A DNA stretch of 64,000 nucleotides from Phytophthora sp. 'mugwort' (lineage: Eukaryota > Oomycota > Peronosporomycetes > Peronosporales > Peronosporaceae): the NCBI GenBank assembly GCA_033558025.1, contig JAUCEF010000005.1, forward strand, positions 6,820,001-6,884,000, written 5' to 3'. Both the position numbers and the translations under genes were made by a program. This document shows positions 54,371-63,819 of the stretch, in pieces. The notes below the pieces were generated by a model. That model worked only from the letters and a program-made list of their open reading frames with translations, was not told where the DNA came from and searched no databases. The stretch's first letter is position 1; the number at the start of each line of letters is the position of its first letter.

Positions 54371-55199
54371 GCGTGAAAGATGTGAATCAGAACGACCGCC
54401 ATGGGGTCCTGTCAGAGTTTCAACGAAATTTCAGAAATTGCTGACAGCAAATCGAGAAAAGAACTTTCTCACGGAAATGTATTCTGGTAAACTGGGTATC
54501 AATTGCCCCCCACCTCTGGGGACATTGGGGTACTACGATCCGCTGCGTCATGCTCGGCAATTGATTGAGAAATTGATTGAGAAAGTGGGGGCTCTTTCCA
54601 TGACTGCATTCGGTTAGTCTTGACGAAGATTTCAATTCTGGATTGGACTGCAGTCGACGAGAGTCCTCAACGATTGAAGATGAATGAACTGCATCGAAAA
54701 CTACCTGGCGCGATTCGAACTGGGTGCCTGATCCCTTTGGATGCCCAAATGAAATAGGAAAACCTGCCGCGGAGTCTGAAGGATCCACTTCTACACGATG
54801 AGAGAACACTGGACATGTTGGACTTGGAGCAACTCGGTCGCGACAATCCCGAATTGTCGCAACGTTGGGCAATTGTTAATGGAGAAGTCTCTCTGAATGG
54901 AATGGATGGCGAAGACGTTGATTTTGGACCCTCTATCTGTTGCCACACACACAGATTGGTACGAGTGGTGCCCATTTGACGTTATTAAAATTGTTCAGCG
55001 GTATTTAGCCGCTAGCCTCAAAAGGTCCATTGGAGAAGATTGTGGATATATTATGCAAGCATTGACGCTTTCCTGGTTCCGACGGTCGTAGGCGGCAACT
55101 TCGGTTTTATTTTCCAGGGAAGGTCGCGGAGTTGTCCTTGACGTGATCCTGGTAGGGATTAGTTGAACCCCCTATTGAGTAGGACGACACCGCGGCTCT

Positions 55200-55990
55200 T
55201 CACTGCAGGTTGCTCGTATGCTTAGAGACGCTGACGATTTTGGACGCGAACGATGACACGGATTCCTTGCACAAGCGATTGCATCGCTTGAACATGTCTG
55301 AATCCCAGCGTTCATGTAACTGGATTGTCAGCGTATCGACGCCAGCTCGATACATGTGTGTCGCGCCTCCGGCCCTCAAGCAGTGTGCGGAGAAGGCCTT
55401 TAGGTTGCATCCGGATCGGGCTGCAGCGTGCTGGATAGCCCGAGATACCTTCGTGCACGATGCGCACTCGGGTATCCCAAGTTCATTCAGGTACACTGCT
55501 CCTGGAATGTTAGAGGGCAGCGATCTTCTGGCCTTGAGCATGCATAGTGCTCTGAATACTGAGCACACGACGCGACGACCAGAGCGGTTCAGGACTCGCA
55601 GTGTCGGGTCCCCCCGTTGATTTGTATTCGAGCCAGTAAGCCTGATGTGAACAGAGGCTGCTGCGCTTGGACTCGATGTCTTCTCCCTTCAACACGAACC
55701 ATGCAAAGTTTCCGTTTCCGAGCGATGCGATCTCGGAACGTCGCAACAGAAAGAAGACTGCCAAACACAGCACCAATGAGAGAGCTTGATCGGAAGCATC
55801 GTCATGTCGAGGGAGGCGAAGCAGAGTTCGAGGTGATGAATGGGAATGGGGCCCTTGTGTCGGAATGGGACCCCTCCGCGCGTGCCCGAACACTCACCCC
55901 GTCGGTCGATGGCATGGCATGGCGATGAAAACACTGCCCCTGGAACCGCACGCTTAGACGCATCGCCGCCATCCAGGGCGCCACCTCTGC
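55200..55990 (-). pseudogene. tyrosine recombinase relic (Crypton/DIRS-like)
   Basis: Minus-strand frames give the catalytic domain of a eukaryotic tyrosine recombinase. The first catalytic Arg is in AVFFLLRRSEIASLG (about 55755-55715). The second box is HCLRAGGATHMYRAGVDTLT (about 55390-55330) with the H-x-x-R pair. The end reads HERWDSDMFKRCNRL, where the expected nucleophile Tyr appears as Cys. One frame change lies near 55620-55510 and another near 55830. Oomycetes are known to carry Crypton elements; without the N-terminal part a DIRS-type origin remains possible. Confidence 0.65.
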
Positions 55991-56600
55991 CATCGGACTC
56001 CGCAGCCATGCGACCCGCAGCTTACATGGCCTCCACTGTGGACGCCATGGTGGACGCGTGGACGCTGACCGAGCCTCGGACAATGCCTGCCGCGACACTC
56101 ACGTTGCTCTACGTCAACACGTTCCTGGGTCGGGCAATGGCTCACCTCCTTGATGACTCACCAGACTGGTGGCGGAACTACTCTGACGCAGTAGCGCTGT
56201 CGACTACCACGCCGCCGACTGGCAGGCGTCCCTCAACAGCCTGGCGCTACGAATGGCCGCTCGTGCACCCTTAGCGAGCCAACCCAAACTCCCCGCCCGC
56301 ATCGCTCCAGCATCATCGCGCAGAGCCCCGGCTGGCAGAGTTCCCGTGATGCCAGACCATATCCGACGCCAGATTCTCCGTGACGCTGAAGGTCGTGAAC
56401 CATGCCTGCGCTTCCTGGGCGGCGGAATGTGCTACGGCGGCAGCACCGACCGCTGTACCCACGGCACCAATGGAACCGCGGGCTCCCTCAGGAGCTCCGA
56501 GATTTCATCGGCAGGCATAATATTATGGCCAAGATCACGAGCCCCAGCTGGATACACGGGCACCGCCGCCAATGAGGCGGCCGAGGCGACGCAGGCTTAT
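55900..56600 (+). pseudogene. gag-like ORF relic, divergent from the recombinase
   Basis: On the plus strand, starting inside the 5' part of the recombinase relic, a frame reads MASTVDAMVDAWTLTEPRTM and LLYVNTFLGRAMAHLLDD. It then shifts near 56190 to one with MPDHIRRQILRDAEGREPCL followed by RFLGGGMCYGGSTDRCTH. The last part looks like a Cys/His knuckle as found at the end of gag-like proteins of oomycete retroelements. The exact family is unknown to me. Confidence 0.45.
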
Positions 56601-57554
56601 CGCCACTTCGGTTAGCATGCAGTGTATCCCCATGCAAAACACCAAAGGGTATTCATCTGCTAGTGAGCCTCAGCTCGGTCGTGCATCGGCCGGGTAGTTT
56701 CAATCACCTTACACCAGTTTCATTAGCTACAAGAGCGTTTCTTCGTATGCAGCCACGTGCGAATACCGGCGCTGCCGGGACGTCACCCCATGGCACGTCT
56801 CGACCCCCTGGTGAGACGTGCTGCGGAACCCCTATCCCTCGCTGCGCTTGGGAATTCAACTCTATTGTCATTTTTGGTTTGCCGTCGCAAACAAAGTGAT
56901 TTTGTAGGTAAAGCAGTTTTTGGGGAACTTGGGACGGATGCAATTGTAGTATGAGCTTGAAGCGCTCGGTTTGGTTGTGGCTTCTTCACAGCTTTGGTCA
57001 TCCCCATCTTGGTAGACAGTTTTGCAGCATTTCGACACGAGGCTCCGGTCGTCGGTAGCGGTACATGATCCACAGACTGAAGAGATAGTGACAGCGCTGC
57101 TGTGATTGCTGTCGACCACTGATCACGTTCTTGTGACACTGACATCGGGTTTGAACCATGGATGCCTGGGAGCATGGCCGAACGGAGGGCATTTGGTTGG
57201 AAGAACACAAACGACTACATGTACCAAATAGGTGGTATTACCGGCTGTCCCAGAATACCGGTTTACCCCTGGGCGAGAAATACCCTTAACCAGGAATAAA
57301 TAGTTGGTATAACTAGCGAGGGGATCATCTAGATGAACTCTACACTACCGCCGTTAGTAATGTCGGCACTGGCGCGAGGCGACAACGAATTAGTTGACGT
57401 CCTTGAGCACGCAAACGTGCATAACCGGTGCGCGTACAGCAGAAGGGAGTCTACAGTACCGGTATTTTCCGCACCATCCGTCAACCTCTTTACACTGAAT
57501 TTGACTGTCTCCATTGCCTCTTCCAGATAACCTTGTCATAACAGCGACGGCAGC
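56601..57554. other. intergenic region upstream of the receptor-kinase array
   Basis: No convincing gene is present. A minus-strand frame at 57119-56868 has many Cys residues (SVCGSCTATDDRSLVSKCCK) but no start context or partner domain. The last 250 bases are the presumed promoter of the first kinase gene. Confidence 0.45.
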
Positions 57555-59246
57555 ATGTTTCGCCGGGCGTTGGTGGCGGCTTTCGCTGCCCAAACGCTTC
57601 CGTTCTCACAGGCGACGACATTGTACAAGATTTCGGCTTCTTACCTCGGTGATCAGTGCGACGGCACCCCATATGCAGTGTACGCTTCCTCTACAACCGA
57701 CTGCACTGCCACAGACTGTTCTGCTGGCTCTAGCAATATTAACGCCGATATTCAGACCATCGACTGCTCCACTGACTACGTCCAGGTGATTCGCGACAAG
57801 TTCGACAGCTCCCCCTATCTGATCGAGCAAATGAACACGGACGAAACCTGCAGTCGTCTCTCCATGGCGTTCGGATACCCAGCATCAGACGCGTGCGTGG
57901 GCGCTTACAACAAGAGTTATTACGTCATTGCGAGTCTGAATACGAACGGCTCGGCATCTGTAAAGTTCTTTAAAGAGCGTTCGTGCTTAATGGATAGTTG
58001 GTACAAGACGGATAGTGCGAACAAGTCTGCTCTTGAAGAGCATTTGTGCTCGGACAATGCGTACTCGTGGTACAGTAGCAATGACGTGGAGAGTTCGAGT
58101 AGCAGTAACGAGACAGCGAGGGATAACCCCGAGAAGGACAACCGAGGCGGTCGTAAAGGGCTCAGTATTATCGTCATCATCTTAGGTCTGTCCGCTTTTG
58201 TAGCGACGATTGTTGCCATAACTCTCTTCGTCTACAAGCGGCGCATTAAGGCTCACGGTCTGAAGGACACGAAGGCGACAACGCTAAACTCGGATAGAAG
58301 CAGCGTCGCGTTACTTGAAACCCCGGGCACGGGACAGACTGGACTTGTACTCGGGAAGACTGGACTCTGGGATGACGACGTCATCACTGCGAAGCGCATT
58401 CCGCGTGACAAGGTGCAGACGCAGAAACTCATCAGCCGAGGAGCCTTTGGAGAGGTTTACTCCGGTATTTTCAACGGACAACAAGTGGCTGTTAAGGTCT
58501 TGCTGCCGAGTACACGCTCCAACCTAAAGCAAGTGAACGAGTTCCTCGCAGAAGCCAAGATGAACGCCATGATGGACCATGCAAACATCGTCATGTTTAT
58601 TGGTGTTGCCTGGGATTCCCTCTCCGATCTATGCGTCGTCCTTGAGTACATGCACGGCGGTGAACTTCGATCATTACTTGATCAATACCTCAAATCGAAC
58701 CATAGTGTTGGCTTCAACAAGCAGAAGGCCACCATTGCGCTACAAATTTGCCATGCGCTGACGTATCTCCATTCATTAGACCCACCCGTGATTCACCGTG
58801 ACCTCAAGTCCCGCAACATTCTGTTCACGAGCGATATGGAGGCGAAACTTTCCGATTTTGGCATCTCCCGTGAACGACTGGACCAGACAATGACTGCGGG
58901 CGTGGGGACGTCGCTTTGGATGGCTCCTGAAGTGATGATGGGAGAGCGATACGATGACAAGGCCGACATGTTTTCGTTCGGTGTGGTACTATCCGAGTTG
59001 GATGTCCATACATTGCCGTATGCGCATGCGAAGAAAGAAATTCTCGAGTCGAGCGGCCGTGTCATGGTGGACTCGGTGTTGCTTCAAAAGGTGGCGTTGG
59101 GGACTGTACAAGCCCAATTTTCAGCTGCGAGCCTTGAGTCGATTGTAGAACTAGCTCGAGCTTGCCTTGATGTGGATCCAACCAAGCGGTTGAATGCAGC
59201 TGAGGCGCTGTACAAACTCCATGTCATTTGTAAGAAGTTGGCTTGA
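57555..59246 (+). CDS. receptor-like TKL protein kinase 1
   Basis: Intact 563-residue protein from ATG 57555. It has a signal peptide (about 1-20, FRRALVAAFAAQTLPFSQA) and an ectodomain of about 180 residues with at least ten cysteines and N-glycosylation sites (motifs SYLGDQCDGTPYAV, CSTDYVQ, FGYPASDACVG, WYSSNDV). A single membrane span follows at about 203-227 (LSIIVIILGLSAFVATIVAI), then a juxtamembrane segment with TGLWDDD. The kinase domain has GAFGEVY at 296-302, Lys314 in VAVK, HRDLKSRN at 414-421, DFG at 434-436 and WMAPEV at 456-460 (last residues). HRDLKSRN is typical of tyrosine-kinase-like (TKL) Ser/Thr kinases. All catalytic residues are present. It is expected at the plasma membrane with the ectodomain outside; the ligand is unknown. 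Confidence 0.94.
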   Translation: MFRRALVAAFAAQTLPFSQATTLYKISASYLGDQCDGTPYAVYASSTTDCTATDCSAGSSNINADIQTIDCSTDYVQVIRDKFDSSPYLIEQMNTDETCSRLSMAFGYPASDACVGAYNKSYYVIASLNTNGSASVKFFKERSCLMDSWYKTDSANKSALEEHLCSDNAYSWYSSNDVESSSSSNETARDNPEKDNRGGRKGLSIIVIILGLSAFVATIVAITLFVYKRRIKAHGLKDTKATTLNSDRSSVALLETPGTGQTGLVLGKTGLWDDDVITAKRIPRDKVQTQKLISRGAFGEVYSGIFNGQQVAVKVLLPSTRSNLKQVNEFLAEAKMNAMMDHANIVMFIGVAWDSLSDLCVVLEYMHGGELRSLLDQYLKSNHSVGFNKQKATIALQICHALTYLHSLDPPVIHRDLKSRNILFTSDMEAKLSDFGISRERLDQTMTAGVGTSLWMAPEVMMGERYDDKADMFSFGVVLSELDVHTLPYAHAKKEILESSGRVMVDSVLLQKVALGTVQAQFSAASLESIVELARACLDVDPTKRLNAAEALYKLHVICKKLA

Positions 59247-59595
59247 GCCCGATCGGACTGTGGCAGTAATTTATCCAGACGTACCAGATTATGAAGTATT
59301 TTGGTAATATTAGTTGGAGGAGCCTTTCAGAGTTTAAAGTAACCAGGGTTTTCTTCCTGATGGTAGCGACGCTTATTACGACGAGTGCGCGTCTGACCCA
59401 CAGTGAACTGCTCCTTTTAGTACCATACGTCAACCACATCTAATCCAGCCAGCACGTCCTGATGTTTGTCATGTGCAAGACCAGTTCAAACGCATCGTAT
59501 GTTCCGACACACGGCATCATCGTCGCTTGCAGCAGCCCAGTCTCGATTTCTTACCGTTCTCTGGCGCAGCAGTTTCACTCGTGGCTGCTGCTCAA

Positions 59596-61191
59596 ATGTA
59601 CTCGATCTCGGCTTCCTACCTCGGAGATCAGTGCGGGGGCACTCCCTACGCGGTCAACATTTTCCGTGACGACGCTTGCTCAATGGAAACACACTGTTCT
59701 CCCAGTAACATCTCCAGTGCCGACATGACAAGCGTCGAGTGCTCTTCAGACTACGTGCAAGCTACACGGGACAAGTTCGGCAGCTCCCCGTACATTATTG
59801 AGTTAATGTATGGAGACGAGAACTGCACCGCGTTCGAAACGGGCTACGGGTACCCAGCATCAGGCACGTGTGTCGGAGGCTACAACGAAACGGGTAGCTA
59901 CTACGTAGCCGCAAGTCTCCACCCGAACGGCTCGGCTTCGCTTGAGTTTTACCCCGATCGGTCGTGTATGTCCAAGTCGCTTTACGGCATTGAAAGCGGA
60001 GACGCAGAGACTGTCGAAACGCACAAGTGCGACGCCAATTGGTACAAATGGTACAGCAGCAACGACGTCAGTAGCAGCGGCTCAACATTAAGTGCATCAG
60101 CAGAAGATCCAGCCAGTGCTGCATTAAGCAACGGAGCCATCCTTGGGATCGCTCTCGTTGGTTGTGTCTTCTTGATGGTTTTTCTCATGGCAATTGTCGT
60201 TCGACATCGACAATCGAAGGCAAATGACGCCAATACCCCGTCCAAGAGCCAACGCTCCATCAGCGCTGCATCCCTTGAGGCAGCCATTCGTGGACAAACG
60301 GGGCTTTGGGACGACGACATTATCACAACGAAGCGAATTTCACGTGACAAGGTGGTGACCGAGAAGTTACTCAGTCGAGGTTCTTTTGGTGAAGTATACG
60401 CGGGAGTTTTCAATAATCAACAAGTTGCAGTCAAGATGCTGCTACCAGCTTCACGAGATAACCTTACGCTCGTCAACGAGTTTCTTGCTGAGGCCAAGAT
60501 GACCGCGACAATGGACCATCCGAATATCGTCTCTTTCGTTGGGGTCGCTTGGGATTCCCTCACTGATCTCTGTGTAGTGCTCGAGTATATGGATGGAGGC
60601 GAACTACGCTCGTTACTCAACAAGTACCTGGAATGGAAACAACCCGTAGGTTTTGACCGACAAAAGGCGACTATTGCTCTCCAGGTTTGCCATGCTTTGA
60701 CGTATTTGCACTCTTTAGTGCCGTCTGTCATCCATAGAGACCTCAAGTCCCGCAATATTCTGCTCACTAATGAGATGAGGGCGAAGCTGTCAGACTTTGG
60801 CATTTCTAGAGAGCGACTTGACCGCACGATGACTGCAGGCGTCGGCACGTCGCTGTGGATGGCTCCTGAGGTCATGCTAGGCGAACGGTATGGGGACAAG
60901 GCGGATATGTTCTCGTTCGGTGTCGTTTTGTCGGAGTTGGACGTGCACACACTTCCTTACGCTCGAGCGAGGAGGCAGAATCTCGACTCAAATGGTCGCG
61001 AATTGGCAGACTCCATTCTGCTACAGAAGGTGGCGCTGGGTACTTTACAGGTCGAGTTTTCGAATCCAAAGCCTCGATCTATCGGTGAATTGGGCTGTGC
61101 GTGCGTATCGATCGACCCAACGGAGCGACCCAGTGCAGCAGAGGCACTGTACAGACTTCAGGTCATCTTATCGAAGAGGAGAATCATATAA
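59596..61191 (+). CDS. receptor-like TKL protein kinase 2, signal peptide out of frame
   Basis: The continuous kinase frame has its only N-terminal ATG at 59596, directly at the ectodomain (MYSISASYLGDQCGGTPYAV), giving 531 residues without a signal peptide. The frame is open upstream to 59473 and reads FLPFSGAAVSLVAAAQ, a signal-peptide-like stretch. The ATG matching that of gene 1 (MFRHTASSSLAAAQ, at 59499) is in another frame, so one indel separates start and body. The rest is complete: cysteine-rich ectodomain, membrane span at about 181-202, GSFGEVY, Lys280, HRDLKSRN at 380-387, DFG at 400-402, APE at 423-425. The gene may be a pseudogene, an assembly error or a gene using another start; the kinase part is under no visible decay. 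Confidence 0.85.
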   Translation: MYSISASYLGDQCGGTPYAVNIFRDDACSMETHCSPSNISSADMTSVECSSDYVQATRDKFGSSPYIIELMYGDENCTAFETGYGYPASGTCVGGYNETGSYYVAASLHPNGSASLEFYPDRSCMSKSLYGIESGDAETVETHKCDANWYKWYSSNDVSSSGSTLSASAEDPASAALSNGAILGIALVGCVFLMVFLMAIVVRHRQSKANDANTPSKSQRSISAASLEAAIRGQTGLWDDDIITTKRISRDKVVTEKLLSRGSFGEVYAGVFNNQQVAVKMLLPASRDNLTLVNEFLAEAKMTATMDHPNIVSFVGVAWDSLTDLCVVLEYMDGGELRSLLNKYLEWKQPVGFDRQKATIALQVCHALTYLHSLVPSVIHRDLKSRNILLTNEMRAKLSDFGISRERLDRTMTAGVGTSLWMAPEVMLGERYGDKADMFSFGVVLSELDVHTLPYARARRQNLDSNGRELADSILLQKVALGTLQVEFSNPKPRSIGELGCACVSIDPTERPSAAEALYRLQVILSKRRII

Positions 61192-61722
61192 GCTCGACCG
61201 AGCAAGCGCAATAATTTAATACAAAGTCCTCATGCTCGACTGTGTGTTCTCGTATATCTCGAGACTAACGACTGGGAGCGAAGCTTTATTTTGCGGACAG
61301 AGACGCCTGGATGCAGTACAAATTAGGCGACGAAATATTAAATAGAAGTAGAGCTGTACTGAGATATCTTCACTTCTATTGTTAAATTCCAACAAAATGT
61401 GGAGCTCATCGGTGCGTCGAGTAATTCCGGTAGTCGTCCGAGGCAGTAAATGCGAAGTCCTGTAGTACCAGTGACTCTGATGCTTGTAACAGGACGTTGT
61501 CCACTCAAAATGTCGGACATTTACCTGTAAAGTCGAGCATCGACAAGTTCAAGTGGCAAATCTCGGATTACTCGCATGTTCACGGCATTCCGATCACTCA
61601 GAATCCGCGATGTATCCACAAAGAAGTCCATGGCTATCGAGGTTTTGGTCAGTTTTGAGTACAAAGCCAGCACTCTTGGGGGATAAACCTGCCTTCCTGT
61701 TACTTGTACGTTTGACTCTCGA

Positions 61723-61739
61723 GTTCACTTTCGATTTCT
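61723..61739 (+). promoter_or_regulatory. oomycete Inr/FPR core promoter of kinase gene 3
   Basis: GTTCACTTTCGATTTCT matches TCAYTTY followed by (C/G)AWTTTNY with a single mismatch. It ends 21 bases before the ATG at 61761, which supports that start. Confidence 0.75.
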
Positions 61740-61760
61740 AACTTGGAGCTCGTGGGACGG

Positions 61761-63428
61761 ATGAATCGACTGGTACTGGTCGTCTTCACTGTTGTCAGCG
61801 CGCTGTCGGAGATGACAGACGCAATCTTTTTGATCCGGTCTCACTACGCTGGAACTACATGCGACGGCACCCCCTACCTCGTCACAGCAGAAGAGAACGT
61901 CACTTGCTTGAGTGAGACGACGTGCTCCACTAATGACGGCAACTCGAGCACCGTGAGCGCGGATATGGTGCTGGTCGAGTGCACCAGCGACTACATCACT
62001 GCGATGAGGCACAAATTTGGCCACTCGCCATACATTCTCCAGGTGGGGTTTCAAGACAATAACTGTTCGTCTCTTAGTGTTGGCTATGGGTTCCCAGCTT
62101 CAGGCAATTGTGAAGGTTCATTCAACGAGAGTGAAAGCTACTACGCCATCAGTAAACTCAACTCGAACGGATCGACGTCCATCCAGTACTTCTCAGCGAG
62201 CTCCTGCTTGTCAGATACCTGGTACTTGACGCAGAGCGCAGATCAAAGAACTCTCTTGAGTCATTCGTGCGACGCCAATTGGTTCAGATGGTACAGTAGC
62301 AACGATGATGAGATCAATGCGAGTGGATCGACATGGGAGGACCGCGGAGGACTCACTCTGACTGTCAACTCCCTCCTCGAAATCGGCGTTGGATTTCTCG
62401 CCTTTCTACTCCTCGGCGTAGGCTCCGTAATTTGCAGACGCTATTTGAAAGCCAAGAGGATTGAAAGACTGTCCAAGTGGCCCAGAGGTCCGTCACAGAG
62501 TATCAACTTTAATCAAGTCGTCCTGCACGGTCAGACTGGTCTCTGGAATGACGATATCATTACTACCAAGAGGATTTCACGAGACAAAGTGGTGCTCCAC
62601 AAGCTCATCAGTCGTGGGGCTTATGGCGAAGTCCACGCTGGGTTGTATAACGGCCACCATGTTGCGATCAAGATGCTGCTACCTGCTAAACGAGGAAACC
62701 TCGACTATGTCAATGAATTCCTCGCAGAAGCCAAGATGACTGCCTCCTTGGACCACCCCCACATCGTCACCTTCATCGGAGTAGCGTGGGATTCGCTCTC
62801 TGATCTTTGTGTTGTGCTCGAGTTCATGGAAGGAGGCGACCTCCGAACACTTCTTGACAAGTACCAGATGTCCAACCACCCTGTGGGTTTAGACAGACAC
62901 AAGATCTCCATCGCGCTCAGTGTGTGCCAAGCGTTGACTTATCTCCACTCGTTTCTTCCTCCAGTTATCCACCGAGATCTCAAATCACGGAATGTGTTGC
63001 TCGATAGCGAGATGAAGGCAAAACTGTCAGATTTTGGCATTTCTCGTGAGCGTCTCGATCGAACGATGACTGCATGTGTAGGCACCTCGCTCTGGATGGC
63101 ACCCGAAGTGATGCTTGGAGAACGATACGATGTGATGGCCGATATGTTTTCGTTCGGAGTCGTCTTATCAGAGCTGGATGTGCATACCATGCCGTATGCG
63201 CGAGTATCGAGAGAGAACGTTGACTCAAATGGCCACGAGATGACTGGCGTGAATCTGTTCCAGAAAATAGCGTTAGGAACTGTACAGGTCGAGTTTTCAG
63301 ACGCAAGTCCACGAGCTATTGTGGAACTTGCACGAATGTGCATGGCAATTGATCCAAGCGAACGACCATGCGCCGCTGAGGCAATGTACACGCTTCAACT
63401 GATCCAAGCCGGTACGAAGCAGCGATAG
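61761..63428 (+). CDS. receptor-like TKL protein kinase 3
   Basis: Intact 555-residue protein from ATG 61761 (the frame is open six codons further up but without ATG). The signal peptide is MNRLVLVVFTVVSALSEMTD. The ectodomain has the family pattern: CDGTPYLV, CTSDYIT, GYGFPASGNCEGSFNES, CDANWFRWYSSND. A membrane span lies at about 203-225, and TGLWNDD precedes the kinase domain. The kinase has GAYGEVH at 286-292, Lys304 in VAIK, HRDLKSRN at 404-411, DFG at 424-426 and APE at 447-449. A Cys replaces Gly in the activation segment (TMTACVGTSLW) compared with its two neighbours. All catalytic residues are present. It lies 569 bp behind gene 2 in the same direction. Confidence 0.95.
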   Translation: MNRLVLVVFTVVSALSEMTDAIFLIRSHYAGTTCDGTPYLVTAEENVTCLSETTCSTNDGNSSTVSADMVLVECTSDYITAMRHKFGHSPYILQVGFQDNNCSSLSVGYGFPASGNCEGSFNESESYYAISKLNSNGSTSIQYFSASSCLSDTWYLTQSADQRTLLSHSCDANWFRWYSSNDDEINASGSTWEDRGGLTLTVNSLLEIGVGFLAFLLLGVGSVICRRYLKAKRIERLSKWPRGPSQSINFNQVVLHGQTGLWNDDIITTKRISRDKVVLHKLISRGAYGEVHAGLYNGHHVAIKMLLPAKRGNLDYVNEFLAEAKMTASLDHPHIVTFIGVAWDSLSDLCVVLEFMEGGDLRTLLDKYQMSNHPVGLDRHKISIALSVCQALTYLHSFLPPVIHRDLKSRNVLLDSEMKAKLSDFGISRERLDRTMTACVGTSLWMAPEVMLGERYDVMADMFSFGVVLSELDVHTMPYARVSRENVDSNGHEMTGVNLFQKIALGTVQVEFSDASPRAIVELARMCMAIDPSERPCAAEAMYTLQLIQAGTKQR

Positions 63429-63819
63429 CTTACAAACAACCTTCCGGTTCTGTGTATTTTACAGACAACGACTGTAATCTAAAATCGAAACTCACTTTAT
63501 CTAATGCATCCGAACACTTTACCTGTATGATCGAACTCAACTGTTTGGTGCTAGGCAAACGACTGTAGCTGATCCACCTGGAAGTCGGGATGTTCCTGGC
63601 ATAGTATTGTCCTTGCAGCAAGGCTTGCTGGCATTCATGTGCATCGCCTATGCAAACTACCAGCTGTACAAGTGTCCTGTGTTTTACGCATTGGCGCTGG
63701 CTACACTTATCGGGCTTCATTTCAAGTAGTCTCTAGCGTCATAGTTGTGTCAAGAGCTCCGACCATTGTTGCTGCAGGTAGTGGCTCGACACGCCGACAG
63801 GTTCACGGTCGCAATCAAG

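Noticed and set aside
56868..57119. Cysteine-rich minus-strand ORF considered as a small secreted protein
   Set aside because: No signal peptide, and the cysteines are clustered without a known pattern. A chance frame or transposon tail is more likely.
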